This document shows positions 44,676 to 53,685 of a DNA stretch of 64,000 nt, piece by piece. This stretch comes from Marinobacterium halophilum (GTDB lineage: Bacteria; Pseudomonadota; Gammaproteobacteria; Pseudomonadales; Balneatricaceae), in NCBI RefSeq assembly GCF_003014615.1, contig NZ_PYGI01000007.1, forward strand, positions 62,001 through 126,000. The letters are read 5' to 3'. Every line of letters starts with the position of its first letter. Within the stretch, counting starts at the first letter, position 1. A program made the position numbers and the translations under genes. The notes under the pieces are model-generated. The model was not told where the DNA came from, ran no database searches, and saw only the letters and a list, made by a program, of their open reading frames with translations.

Positions 44676-45352
44676 TGCCTGTTGCGCAATGCCATAAACA
44701 GGGTGGGAGACCCGCCATTGGCGGGTCGAAAAAATGCCCTTGGTAGCATTGTAATTGGATTGGACTTGGGTATTATGCGGAGAAAGACATTTTTCCGGTA
44801 CCGTCAAATTCATGCACTCAGCGCATTGATGCAGGCTTTGTAAAGGGCACCGGGCGACCGGAGAATATCCGGTACGGAGTTGGATTTACTTGATACGACT
44901 GTACCCCCGCAGCTTGATTGCTGCCCGCAAAATCTTGAATACCGCACCCCTGTGTGTGGCGAGCAGCGTTTGCACAGCGGCGTTCGATATCGTTGTTGCC
45001 CGGATGCCCAGCCGACTGTTCGCTTCCCCGTTCTTTACCCATTCTGTGTTTATTCCGTCAGACCGCCTCTCCGCTATGGTGCATGCGCAAGGCCTGTCTC
45101 GTCACGGGATCGCAATGAATTCGGTCTAGACTCCAGGGGTTCGAAATTTATAGCGGCGCGGGTGCGTTGAGTGTCTGTACCAAGGAAAATTTCTGTTCCC
45201 GGCATTTCGGGGGCTGAATGGGTCGACAGCCTTGTGCTGTTGACCACAGGTTCGGCATGAGGCCGAATCCACACGATCGGATGGCACCTGGTGCATCCAT
45301 ACATAAGAAAAACCAGCACTGCTGGTGTACATGCAAAAGAAAGAGGCAAAAA
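44676..45352 (+). other. Long non-coding spacer and leader ahead of the cold-shock gene
   Basis: About 680 bases without a convincing gene; short open frames in it look random. An 8-base hairpin GACCCGCC / GGCGGGTC (44709-44727) lies 33 bases after the YgiQ stop but has no T-run. A possible promoter, TTGTAA-16 bases-TATTAT, lies at 44749-44776. Near the 3' end a stem ACCAGC-ACT-GCTGGT (45312-45326) is just upstream of the ribosome site. Cold-shock mRNAs often carry long structured leaders; a small RNA is also possible. Confidence 0.5.
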
Positions 45353-45565
45353 ATGTCACAGCTCGTTACCGGTACCGTTAAGTGGTTCAATGATGAAAAA
45401 GGCTTCGGCTTTATCCAGCAGGAAAGCGGCCCGGACGTGTTCGTTCACTTCCGTGCTATCAATGGTACTGGTCGTCGCACTTTGCACGAAAACCAGACTG
45501 TAACTTTCGAAGTTACCCAGGGCCAGAAAGGCCCCCAGGCCGAAAACGTTTCTATCGTTGAATAA
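45353..45565 (+). CDS. Cold-shock domain protein (CspA family)
   Basis: A 70-residue single-domain OB-fold protein that binds single-stranded RNA/DNA. The RNP1 motif KGFGFI and RNP2-like VFVHF are present, with the typical opening [11 protein letters not shown]. Length matches CspA (70). GAGG sits 7 bases before the ATG. The long upstream leader suggests control at the RNA level. Which of the Csp paralogues it is cannot be told. Confidence 0.97.
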   Translation: MSQLVTGTVKWFNDEKGFGFIQQESGPDVFVHFRAINGTGRRTLHENQTVTFEVTQGQKGPQAENVSIVE

Positions 45566-45583
45566 TCGGTAGTGCGTCTTCGC

Positions 45584-45616
45584 AACAGCGGGCACTCTGC
45601 CCGCTGTTCTGTTTTT
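45584..45616 (+). terminator. Intrinsic terminator of the cold-shock gene
   Basis: A perfect 11-base stem, AACAGCGGGCA / TGCCCGCTGTT with loop CTC, is followed by CTGTTTTT. It begins 18 bases after the stop. Confidence 0.92.
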
Positions 45617-45628
45617 ATCCTTCCTGGA

Positions 45629-46576
45629 TCAAGCCGGTAAGACTTCCACCGGCAGCTGTAGACCGGTATTACTTTCGCCCATTAGATACGGCTGATTCAC
45701 GTCCATCGTGTTTTTCAGAAACTGCCACAGCAGGCGTACGCGCAGCAATTGACGCTGCTCGGCACGGGCGGCTATCCAGAATTCACGGCAGATATCGATC
45801 TCCTGCGTCAGTAGGGCATGCAGCGCAGTGTCCTGTTCTGCCATGAAGCAGGGCAGCACGGCCAGCCCGCTACCGGCCCGAACCGCATGCAATTGGGTAA
45901 TGACGCTGGTGCTGCGCTGGGTAAACCGTGGCGGTGATGGCAGTTCCTTCAGCAAGGGGTCGAGATAACACAGCTGATCACTGAAGACCAGATCATCGAC
46001 ATAGCCGATCAGCTCGAAGTCCGACAGGTCACCCATGCATACGGGTCGGCCGCGACGGGCCAAATAGCCCTGTTCGCCATACAGTCGCAGCCGATAGCTG
46101 CAGAGTCGCGACACCACCATTTCAGCATTTTTCGGTCGGTCGATGGTAATGGCCAGATCCGCTTCATGCCGACTCAGATTGACCGCCTTGGGCAGGGCCA
46201 GCAGTTCAATGGTGACGTCGGGGTAGCGTTGTTGAAAGGCACTCAGCAGGGGCGTGATGACATAGGTGCCGAAGCCTTCGGTGACGCCCAAACGGATCTG
46301 GCCACCCACCTGCAGATTCTGATTGCTGATACTTTCGTTGGCGCCGGTGGCTTGGCGGGCCATCTCTTCCGCAAACAGCAGCAGCTGCTCGCCGGCAGCG
46401 GTGAGTCGGTAGCCGTGGGTGCTGCGTTCGAACAGCTGAGTATTAAGGTCGGTTTCAAAACGACGGATACGGCGTGACACCGTGGAGTGGTCGATCGCCA
46501 GGCGACGAGCGGCATCTGTCAGCCGATCGGCACGCGCCACCTCGAGAAAAATCTGTAAATCCTGCCAATTTAACAT
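45629..46576 (-). CDS. LysR-family regulator divergent from mmsA
   Basis: A 315-residue LysR regulator with N-terminal HTH (LTDAARRLAIDHSTVSRRIR) and effector domain. It is divergent from mmsA and the TRAP genes and probably controls them. ATG 46576 gives MLNWQDLQIFLEV, the family start; the in-frame extension to 46603 is unlikely. The ligand is unknown. Confidence 0.93.
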   Translation of the reverse strand: MLNWQDLQIFLEVARADRLTDAARRLAIDHSTVSRRIRRFETDLNTQLFERSTHGYRLTAAGEQLLLFAEEMARQATGANESISNQNLQVGGQIRLGVTEGFGTYVITPLLSAFQQRYPDVTIELLALPKAVNLSRHEADLAITIDRPKNAEMVVSRLCSYRLRLYGEQGYLARRGRPVCMGDLSDFELIGYVDDLVFSDQLCYLDPLLKELPSPPRFTQRSTSVITQLHAVRAGSGLAVLPCFMAEQDTALHALLTQEIDICREFWIAARAEQRQLLRVRLLWQFLKNTMDVNQPYLMGESNTGLQLPVEVLPA

Positions 46577-46596
46577 GCCTTTTCCTTGTGCGTTTT

Positions 46597-46613
46597 TGCA
46601 CAACCAATGTGCT
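46597..46613. promoter_or_regulatory. Candidate LysR operator in the mmsA spacer
   Basis: TGCACA-ACCAA-TGTGCT, a near-perfect 6+6 dyad with T-N11-A inside. It lies 21 bases from the regulator start and about 110 from mmsA. Typical of LysR auto-regulated divergent promoters. Confidence 0.45.
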
Positions 46614-46720
46614 GAACTGTGCGTTGTCTGTCAACTGCAAGCGCCGCTAGACTCGGAGTCAACTTAATGGAACACTGAGTTCCTGCCTGAATACATAAAA
46701 AATATAAGGAGATCAGGTAT

Positions 46721-48220
46721 ATGTCGGTTCGTGAGATACCGTTGTTCATTAATGGCGAGAAAGTGCGCTCTGCCAGCAACGATTGGCGTGATGTGGTTAA
46801 CCCGGCCACGCAGGAAGTGGTGGCGCGTGTACCGTTTGCTACCGAAGCTGAAGTTAACGAAGCGGTTGCCGCCGCCAAGGAAGCGTTCAAGTCCTGGCGC
46901 AAGGTGTCATTGGTACAGCGCATGCGCATCATGCTGCGCTTCCAGGCACTGGTGCGCGAACATACTGCAGAGTTGGCTGCGCTGATCACTGAGGAGCATG
47001 GCAAGACTCTGCCGGACGCGGAAGGCGAAGTGGGCCGCGGTTTGGAAGTGATCGAACATGCCTGCTCCATCACCTCATTGCAGTTGGGCGAGATTGCCGA
47101 GAATGCCGCTGGCAACGTGAATGTCTATTCACTGCAGCAGCCGCTGGGTGTGGGTGCGGGGATTACCGCGTTCAACTTCCCGATCATGCTGCCCTGTTTC
47201 ATGTTCCCGCTGGCGATCGCTACCGGTAATACCTTCATACTCAAGCCCTCCGAGCAGGATCCGACCTCCACCATGCGTCTGGTCGAGCTGGCCCATGAAG
47301 CCGGTATTCCGGCTGGCGTGCTCAATGTGGTCCATGGTGGTCCTGATGTGGCCAACCAGATCTGCGATCATCCGGATATCAAGGCGCTGTCGTTTATCGG
47401 CTCGACCCATGTGGGTACCCACATCTACGACCGTGCCGGAGCGGCAGGCAAGCGCGTGCAGTCGATGATGGGCGCGAAAAACCATTGTGTAATCATGCCG
47501 GATGCCAACCGCAGTCAGGCGATCAACAACGTGATCGGCTCCTGTTTCGGCGCGGCTGGACAGCGCTGCATGGCCAACTCCGTCGTCGTGTTGGTGGGGG
47601 AAGCCAAAGAGTGGTTGCCGGAACTGATCGAGCGTTCCACCATGATGATTATTGGCCCCGGTACACAGCGTGATGCTGACCTTGGGCCGCTGGTGTCACC
47701 CCAGGCGCGTAACCGGGTGATCAATCTCATCGACTCAGGTGTGGCCGAAGGGGCAACGCTGGCACTGGATGGCCGTAACGTCAGTGTCGAGGGCTACCCG
47801 AACGGCAACTTCGTTGGTCCGACCATCTTTACCGACGTAACCCCTGATATGCGCATTTACCATGAAGAGATTTTCGGTCCGGTGATGTGTGTGGTTACAG
47901 CGGATACGCTGGATGAAGCGATCGAATTCATCAACGCCAACCCCAACGGCAACGGCACTTCAATTTTCACCAACTCCGGTTGGGCCGCACGTCGCTACGA
48001 AAGTGATATCGATGTCGGCCAGGTCGGGATCAATGTACCGATTCCGGTTCCGGTGGCGTTCTTCAGTTTTACCGGATCACGGGCTTCTAAGCTGGGTGAT
48101 CTTGGCCCCAACGGCAAGCAGGCGATCCAGTTCTGGACCCAAACCAAAACTGTCACCTCGCGCTGGTTCGAGCCCGATGACGAATCGCAGGGCGTCAACA
48201 CCACCATTTCCATGAAGTAA
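46721..48220 (+). CDS. mmsA: CoA-acylating methylmalonate-semialdehyde dehydrogenase
   Basis: A 499-residue aldehyde dehydrogenase of the MmsA/IolA type, which turns (methyl)malonate semialdehyde plus CoA into propanoyl- or acetyl-CoA with NAD+. Markers are ITAFNFPIMLPCFMFPLAIA, the catalytic cysteine in GAAGQRCMANS, and FFSFTGSRASKLGD near the end. AAGGAG precedes the start. A TRAP transporter follows on the same strand, suggesting that its substrate is catabolised through a semialdehyde (valine, beta-alanine or inositol routes). Confidence 0.96.
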   Translation: MSVREIPLFINGEKVRSASNDWRDVVNPATQEVVARVPFATEAEVNEAVAAAKEAFKSWRKVSLVQRMRIMLRFQALVREHTAELAALITEEHGKTLPDAEGEVGRGLEVIEHACSITSLQLGEIAENAAGNVNVYSLQQPLGVGAGITAFNFPIMLPCFMFPLAIATGNTFILKPSEQDPTSTMRLVELAHEAGIPAGVLNVVHGGPDVANQICDHPDIKALSFIGSTHVGTHIYDRAGAAGKRVQSMMGAKNHCVIMPDANRSQAINNVIGSCFGAAGQRCMANSVVVLVGEAKEWLPELIERSTMMIIGPGTQRDADLGPLVSPQARNRVINLIDSGVAEGATLALDGRNVSVEGYPNGNFVGPTIFTDVTPDMRIYHEEIFGPVMCVVTADTLDEAIEFINANPNGNGTSIFTNSGWAARRYESDIDVGQVGINVPIPVPVAFFSFTGSRASKLGDLGPNGKQAIQFWTQTKTVTSRWFEPDDESQGVNTTISMK

Positions 48221-48228
48221 CCGCATCC

Positions 48229-48248
48229 GGCACGGCTCCGGCCGTGCC
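48229..48248 (+). repeat. Intercistronic hairpin between mmsA and dctP
   Basis: GGCACGGC / GCCGTGCC with loop TCCG, 8 bases after the mmsA stop. There is no T-run. It may stabilise mmsA mRNA or lower TRAP expression. Confidence 0.55.
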
Positions 48249-48295
48249 ACTGAATTTTGGTTATCACCGCAATAATAACAAAAGGACGTGAAATC

Positions 48296-49345
48296 ATGAG
48301 TCAGTTCTCCCGTATCACTACTGCCTTAGGAGCCGGTGCTGCCGCCCTGGCACTATCGACCACCTTGCAGGCTGCTGGCCCATCCAAGCTGGATGTGGCG
48401 AACACCTTCAACACCAACCTGTTCATCGGTGAAGGTGCTGTGCGCTTTGCCCAGGAGCTGGAAACGGTGACCAATGGTGAAGTGAAACTGAAAGTCCATA
48501 ACCCCGGTGATCTGGTGCCGGCGTTTGAAGTGTTCAATGCGGTGTCTTCCGGTGCCGTTCCTGCCGGTTGGGACTGGATCGGGTACTGGGCCGGTACCGT
48601 TCCGGTAACCAATTTGTATGGTGCGCTGCCGTTTGGCCCGTCGCCGGAAGCGTTCATGTCCTGGATGTGGGCCGGAGAGGGTACCGAGATCCTGCAGAGT
48701 GCCTATGATCAGTACAATGTGAAGGTACTGCCGTGCTTTATCTCGCCGCAGGAAACCGGTGGCTGGTACAGCAAGGAAATCAATGACATCAAGGACTTTG
48801 ACGGTCTGCGCATGCGTATTTCCGGCCTGGGTGCCAAGGTGCTGAACAAGTTTGGTGCCTCTACGCAGCTGATTCCGGGCGGCGAAATCTATCTGGCGCT
48901 GGAACGTGGCCGTATCGATGCTACCGAATTCTCGGTGCCGCAGGTCGACCAGATCATGGGCTTCGAGGAAGTCACCAAATACTACTACTTCCCGGGTTGG
49001 CACCAGTCTGCCAGCTGGTTCTCGTTCATCATCAACAAGGATGTCTGGAACGAGTATGACGATGCCACCAAGGCCAAGTTCGAGACCGCTTGCCGCGCCA
49101 CACTGCAGTGGGCGATGGCTGAAGCGCCTGCCGAACAGATCCGTACCATCCGCAAACTCGAAGCCAAGGGCGTAGAAGTCAAACGCTTCCCGGACCCGGT
49201 ACTGGCCGAGCTCCGCAAGGGCTGGGATGAAGTGCGCGAAGAGGAGATGAAAAACAATCCCCTGTTTGCCAAGGCCTACGAGTCGCTGATGAAACACAGC
49301 AAACTGGTGGATGAGTGGTATGAGCTACAAGCAACCCCGCGTTAA
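48296..49345 (+). CDS. TRAP transporter solute-binding protein (DctP family)
   Basis: A 349-residue periplasmic binding protein with a signal peptide ending LQAA. DctP-fold landmarks include NPGDLVPAFEVFNAVSSGAV, DFDGLRMRISGLGAKVLNKF, GGEIYLALERGRIDATE and FPGWHQSASWFSF. These are closest in pattern to TakP-like proteins that bind 2-oxo acids. ATG 48296 is preferred over an in-frame upstream start because it gives the signal peptide directly. It feeds the small and large permeases that follow. Confidence 0.95.
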   Translation: MSQFSRITTALGAGAAALALSTTLQAAGPSKLDVANTFNTNLFIGEGAVRFAQELETVTNGEVKLKVHNPGDLVPAFEVFNAVSSGAVPAGWDWIGYWAGTVPVTNLYGALPFGPSPEAFMSWMWAGEGTEILQSAYDQYNVKVLPCFISPQETGGWYSKEINDIKDFDGLRMRISGLGAKVLNKFGASTQLIPGGEIYLALERGRIDATEFSVPQVDQIMGFEEVTKYYYFPGWHQSASWFSFIINKDVWNEYDDATKAKFETACRATLQWAMAEAPAEQIRTIRKLEAKGVEVKRFPDPVLAELRKGWDEVREEEMKNNPLFAKAYESLMKHSKLVDEWYELQATPR

Positions 49346-49961
49346 TCCCCACCTGCCCGGCTGGCGCCATACCGGTGCCCGCTGGTGCGCCACTATGGCC
49401 TGCCCGTTGATCGGGTTGGGCCGCTGGCTTGGCCAGGTCAGCAGCTGGCTGGTACTGGGCGTGATGTGCGCGGTACTGGCCACGGTGCTGATGAATGCCT
49501 TGGGCATCAATGAACTCATCCGCTGGGACGAAAAAATCCTGTTGCTGGGCAAGGCGGTCACCATCAACACCATGACCGAGTTGCAATGGCATCTGTTTGG
49601 TCTGTTGACCCTGATCGGAGCCAGCTATGCCATGCATGCCAATATGCATGTGCGGGTCGATATGCTGCACCACCGCATGTCTCCGGCAACCAAACACTGG
49701 GTCGAGATCATCGGCCACCTGTTCCTGCTGATCCCGTTCTGTGTACTGGTTGCCTGGTTGTCGAAGCATATGGTGCAGATGGCCTATGTTTCGGGTGAAC
49801 AATCCAACTATGGCGGTCTCAGTGACCGTTTTTTGATCAAGGGCGCATTGCCGGCAGGACTGATGCTGCTGGCGCTGGGCGCACTGGGGCAGGTGTTTGA
49901 TCGCCTGGCTCGGATACTGGATCCGGCACGTGATGTAGAGGAGAGCTCGGATGCTGGATGA
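49311..49961 (+). CDS. TRAP transporter small permease (DctQ family)
   Basis: A 216-residue membrane protein with four helices, as expected for DctQ. Key residues include FGLLTLIGASYAMHANMHVRVD and the charged MHVRVDMLHHRMSP loop. It starts inside the end of dctP (overlap of 35 bases at ATG 49311; ATG 49320 is equally possible). It pairs with DctM in the inner membrane and overlaps dctM by 11 bases. Confidence 0.93.
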   Translation: MSGMSYKQPRVNPHLPGWRHTGARWCATMACPLIGLGRWLGQVSSWLVLGVMCAVLATVLMNALGINELIRWDEKILLLGKAVTINTMTELQWHLFGLLTLIGASYAMHANMHVRVDMLHHRMSPATKHWVEIIGHLFLLIPFCVLVAWLSKHMVQMAYVSGEQSNYGGLSDRFLIKGALPAGLMLLALGALGQVFDRLARILDPARDVEESSDAG

Positions 49962-51309
49962 ATATGGAATGGCCATTGCCATGGTCGTTGCGCTGCTGGT
50001 CGGGATTTTCAGTGGCTACCCGGTCGCCTTCCTGCTGGGAGGGTTGGGGATACTTTTCGCCTTTATTGGTGATATACCGCTGCCGTTTTTGGGCACGGTA
50101 TCATCACGCATTTTTGGCGGGGTGATGGAAAACTGGTTGTTGATCGCGATCCCGCTGTTCGTGTTCATGGGGCTGATGCTGGAGCGCTCTGGCGTTGCCA
50201 GGAACCTGCTGCTAACCCTGCAGCGTCTGTTCGGAAACGTGCGCGGTGGCTTGGCCGTTTCGGTGGCGCTACTGGGCGTGGTTATGGCCGCGAGTACCGG
50301 CATTATTGGTGCGTCGGTGGTCATGCTTGGGTTGCTGGCGCTGCCGGTCATGCTCAAGCAGGGGTACAAGCCGGAGATGGCTTACGGCGTAGTAGCGGCG
50401 TCCGGCACCTTGGGCATCCTGATTCCACCCTCGATCATGCTGGTGCTGATGGGCTCCATCATGCAGATTTCGGTGGGGGCGTTGTTCAAGGCTGCACTGA
50501 TTCCCGGTTTGATGCTGGGTGCGCTGTATACCTTCTATCTGCTGATGGCGGCGCGGTTGCGCCCAGACTGGGCACCACTGGCCAGTGAAGGTGGCGCGGC
50601 TGAAGAGGTTGAAGATCAGCTGCCGCTGGCGATTGCGCTGCTGCGTGACCTGCTTGGCCCGGTGGTATTGATTACAGCCGTGCTGGGCTCGATCATGGCG
50701 GGGATAGCAACACCGACTGAAGCGGCCGCCATTGGGGCGGGTGGTGCCATGCTGTTGGCGCTGCTGCTGCGGCAGCTGAATATGCAGGCGTTGCGTGAAG
50801 TCTGTCGGCTGACCTCAAAAACATCGGCCATGATCCTGTTTGTGGTGATTGGTGCGACCTGTTTCAGTGTGGTGTTCAAGCGCCTTGGCGGTGCCGACAT
50901 GATCGAAGAGATGATCACCGGTACCGGCCTTGGACCTTATGGTCTGTTGTTGCTGCTGATGGGGTTGATCTTCCTGCTTGGTTTCTTCCTTGAGTGGATC
51001 GAAATCAGTTTCGTGATTCTGCCGTTACTGTTGCCGGTAGTGAACGGGCTGGACTTCGGCGGTGTGCTTCAAGGCGAGGCATTGCTGGTGTGGTTCGCCA
51101 TTCTGGTAGCGATTAATCTGCAAACCAGTTTCCTGACGCCACCCTTTGGGTATGCCCTGTTCTATCTCAAGGGCATCACCGATGGCAGCGTCAGTATTGG
51201 CACTATTTACCGTTCGATCATTCCGTTCGTGTTGTTGCAGCTGACCGGATTGGTTATGTGCATCCTGTTCCCGTCTATCGTGCTGTGGTTGCCGGGCATG
51301 AGCGAGTAG
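49951..51309 (+). CDS. TRAP transporter large permease (DctM family)
   Basis: A 452-residue membrane protein of the DctM family with about twelve helices; it performs sodium-coupled uptake of the ligand handed over by the binding protein. Landmarks are GIFSGYPVAFLLGGLG, the STGIIGASVVMLG region and ASGTLGILIPPSIMLVL. It is the last gene of the mmsA-TRAP unit. Confidence 0.96.
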   Translation: MLDEYGMAIAMVVALLVGIFSGYPVAFLLGGLGILFAFIGDIPLPFLGTVSSRIFGGVMENWLLIAIPLFVFMGLMLERSGVARNLLLTLQRLFGNVRGGLAVSVALLGVVMAASTGIIGASVVMLGLLALPVMLKQGYKPEMAYGVVAASGTLGILIPPSIMLVLMGSIMQISVGALFKAALIPGLMLGALYTFYLLMAARLRPDWAPLASEGGAAEEVEDQLPLAIALLRDLLGPVVLITAVLGSIMAGIATPTEAAAIGAGGAMLLALLLRQLNMQALREVCRLTSKTSAMILFVVIGATCFSVVFKRLGGADMIEEMITGTGLGPYGLLLLLMGLIFLLGFFLEWIEISFVILPLLLPVVNGLDFGGVLQGEALLVWFAILVAINLQTSFLTPPFGYALFYLKGITDGSVSIGTIYRSIIPFVLLQLTGLVMCILFPSIVLWLPGMSE

Positions 51310-51366
51310 ATATTCCAGCGAGCGTTATTGGCCAGGGAAGGCCTGAGACCAGGAAGGGCACACCAT

Positions 51367-51951
51367 TTATTGGTTGCCAAACATGGCCTCATGCAGTGCT
51401 TGAAAGTTCGGAAAGGCATAATCTGCCAGGTGTGAGTAGTCGGGTAGCATCCTGTAATTAACCAGGCAGGATTTCATGTTTGCATTCCGACCGGCCTCCA
51501 GGTCATACCGATAATCCCCCACCATCAATACCTCATGCGTCGGCAGTGCGAAATCACGGGCGATATCCAGCAGAGCCGTCGGGTCTGGCTTGGGCTTGGA
51601 GGTCTCCCGTGTAATCACAACCTCGATGGGAATGGCATTGCGCTCAATTTTCAATTTTGAGGATTGGCAGGAGTTACGCGTCACAATCGCCATCGGAATG
51701 TTGTGTTCAAGACAACTATCAACGAAGGCACGGGCACCCGAAATCCACTCACAGTGTTGTGCATCCTGCAGTTCATGGCGGTGAACGATGGCCATTGCTT
51801 CATGCTGCTGTTCGACTGGAAGAGTTTCCAGAAACGTTAGTACATCGGCCTCTGGCGGACAGTTGATCTCCCGTTTGATCGCGGCAAAATCAAGATCGGA
51901 AGACACCAGGGTGCCATCCAGGTCGAAAATAACGCCTCGCAGTTGTTTCAC
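51367..51951 (-). CDS. HAD-superfamily hydrolase
   Basis: A 194-residue HAD phosphatase: motif I DLDGTL (nucleophile Asp near residue 10), motif II threonine in VTRN, motif III lysine in SKPKPDP, motif IV GDYRYDLEAG. It has a small alpha-helical cap after motif I. The substrate is a phosphorylated metabolite, not identifiable here. It is convergent with the TRAP genes. Confidence 0.92.
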   Translation of the reverse strand: MKQLRGVIFDLDGTLVSSDLDFAAIKREINCPPEADVLTFLETLPVEQQHEAMAIVHRHELQDAQHCEWISGARAFVDSCLEHNIPMAIVTRNSCQSSKLKIERNAIPIEVVITRETSKPKPDPTALLDIARDFALPTHEVLMVGDYRYDLEAGRNANMKSCLVNYRMLPDYSHLADYAFPNFQALHEAMFGNQ

Positions 51952-52101
51952 TCTGCAGCCTCTGAGTAATGTGGATTGAACAGGTTACCTTATCAGGACT
52001 GCCGATATTGGGTAGAGCCTGAATGTGTTTCAAGGCGTACGCAAGCAGTTGGGTGATTGGTTCAATGGGGGCGTGCTCATTTGCTATTGGAATCAATGAG
52101 T

Positions 52102-52130
52102 TTGCACATGCAGTCAATAATGACTATTTA
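52102..52130 (+). promoter_or_regulatory. Candidate promoter of the C39-like peptidase gene
   Basis: TTGCAC (52102-52107), a 17-base spacer, TATTTA (52125-52130), in an AT-rich stretch that differs from the surroundings. Confidence 0.4.
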
Positions 52131-52200
52131 TATCGTAAATATTCTTTGCTTCGCTCCAAAAATTCCGGTGAGTGGGGCGTTATGTACAAGGGGGGAATCA

Positions 52201-52617
52201 GTGCTTAGACCCGTCGTTCAGGAAGAAACCAGCGGCTGCGGAATTGCGTCGGTGGCCAATATTCTGGGTAAAACCTACGCGGAAATGAAAGTCGTGGCGA
52301 ATGCGATGGGGATTTATGCCGAAGATACATCGCTTTGGTCGGATACCCAGTATGTGAGGGAGATGCTGTCCATTGCCGGTGTCGAGACGTCTGCCGATGA
52401 AATTCCGTTTGAATCATGGGACGGCTTGCCTGATCTGGCGCTACTTTCGATCAAGCACCACACGGAAGACGGCAGAAATTTCTGGCACTGGGTTGTTTTC
52501 AAGCGCACGGATGGTCAAGCGTTTGTTTTGGATTCAGCAAGTTACCTGCCATCCAACATTCGAACAGACTTCGATGAAATGCAGCCCAAGTGGTTCATTG
52601 AGGTCACGCATGCTTAA
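52201..52617 (+). CDS. Small papain-like (C39-like) cysteine peptidase domain protein
   Basis: A 138-residue protein starting at GTG 52201 with GGGGGA just upstream; the open frame extends further up but lacks a ribosome site. Near the N-terminus QEETSGCGIASVANILG has the catalytic-Cys pattern of C39-like peptidases. HWVVF near residue 100 supplies the His, and VLDSAS the Asp. There is no signal peptide or transport domain, so it is not a classical bacteriocin exporter. Function unknown; flanking DNA is AT-rich, consistent with acquisition. It overlaps the convergent CobW gene end by 14 bases. Confidence 0.75.
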   Translation: MLRPVVQEETSGCGIASVANILGKTYAEMKVVANAMGIYAEDTSLWSDTQYVREMLSIAGVETSADEIPFESWDGLPDLALLSIKHHTEDGRNFWHWVVFKRTDGQAFVLDSASYLPSNIRTDFDEMQPKWFIEVTHA

Positions 52618-53623
52618 TAAACCGCAGTAGACTCTTTTCAATCTCTGCCTTTTCCTGCGGCTGGCGGGTCAGTATTTCCAGTCGTGAGTCGCGCCGCCAG
52701 GCTGATTCGCTAACACTGGCGGGTTGGTTGGCGTTGCGGTTATAGCTGACCCAGGCATGGCCAATTTTCACGACGGCTTTAAGCCGGACGATTTCATTCA
52801 GGCCGTCCAGGTAAGCCTGCACGCTGGGCCAATCGAAGGCGTCGTCGGCGGTGAAGATCCAGCCATAACTGTAATATCCGTCATGGTTGCCGCTTTTGCA
52901 GATCGGCTTGCCGGGCATGGGGCGTTCTGGCGTGGTGATCGGTTGTAGCAGGTGTGGTGCTGGCGTGGCGGCTGCATGGGCCTGTGGATAAGTAGCCTGG
53001 CGCTGGCTCAGGTGGTCCAGATCCAGCCATGCCGGGTCGAGCTGTCCCTGTGTCACCTGCTGAATGGCGGCCTTGGGCGGGAACAGGTTGGCCGACAGTG
53101 CGGAGGCTTCTTCAATCTCTTCGGCACCGGCCAGATCGGTACGGTTGAGTACGACCATGTCGGCGAGGTTGAGCTGGTCAATAAAGCCGGGCTGGCGTAT
53201 CACCTCGGGCTGGTGCAGTACCATTGGGTCGAGCAGGCAGATGATGGTGCGCAGGTCGAGCACGGTGCGGAACTGTTCATTCTGCAGCGTATCGATGATG
53301 CGTGCAGGGTGGCCCAGGCCGGTGGGTTCAATCAGCAGGCGGTCAGGGCGAAAGCGGCGCAGCAATGTCGCCAGCGTGATCGGCAGGCTGGGACCCAGGG
53401 CGCAACAGAGGCAACCGCCTGCCAGCTCTTTCACTTCGATGCCGTCCTGCTGTTCGATCAGGCCGCCATCAATGCCGATCTGGCCAAACTCGTTGACCAG
53501 TACCGCCCAGCGTTCGCCTTCGGGTTTGTGCGTAAGCAGGTGGTTGATCGCGGTGGTTTTACCGGTGCCAAGAAAGCCGGTAATGATGTTGGTGGGGACA
53601 TGTTGAATTGCTGGCTGGCTCAC
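52604..53623 (-). CDS. CobW/G3E-family GTPase, YeiR-like zinc chaperone
   Basis: A 339-residue G3E GTPase with Walker A GFLGTGKTT near residue 16, the metal-binding GGCLCC motif near residue 70, switch region IEPTGLGHP and base-specificity NRTD. A C-terminal domain has a cluster GNHDGYYSYGWIF. The layout fits E. coli YeiR, a zinc-binding GTPase, better than CobW proper. It would insert or deliver zinc to a client in the cytoplasm. No client gene is obvious nearby. Confidence 0.93.
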   Translation of the reverse strand: MSQPAIQHVPTNIITGFLGTGKTTAINHLLTHKPEGERWAVLVNEFGQIGIDGGLIEQQDGIEVKELAGGCLCCALGPSLPITLATLLRRFRPDRLLIEPTGLGHPARIIDTLQNEQFRTVLDLRTIICLLDPMVLHQPEVIRQPGFIDQLNLADMVVLNRTDLAGAEEIEEASALSANLFPPKAAIQQVTQGQLDPAWLDLDHLSQRQATYPQAHAAATPAPHLLQPITTPERPMPGKPICKSGNHDGYYSYGWIFTADDAFDWPSVQAYLDGLNEIVRLKAVVKIGHAWVSYNRNANQPASVSESAWRRDSRLEILTRQPQEKAEIEKSLLRFIKHA

Positions 53624-53685
53624 GCGGAGGCTCCCTGAATGTTACAGGGTAACGATTGTGAGCCAGCCGCCGCCGACTGGCAAGT

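Noticed and set aside
44709-44727. Hairpin after YgiQ as an intrinsic terminator
   Set aside because: The stem is good but it is followed by GAAAAAA rather than T on the + strand; kept only as a hairpin in the spacer note.
44880-45170. Short open frames (79 to 96 codons) before the cold-shock gene
   Set aside because: They overlap each other in several frames, lack ribosome sites and do not resemble proteins.
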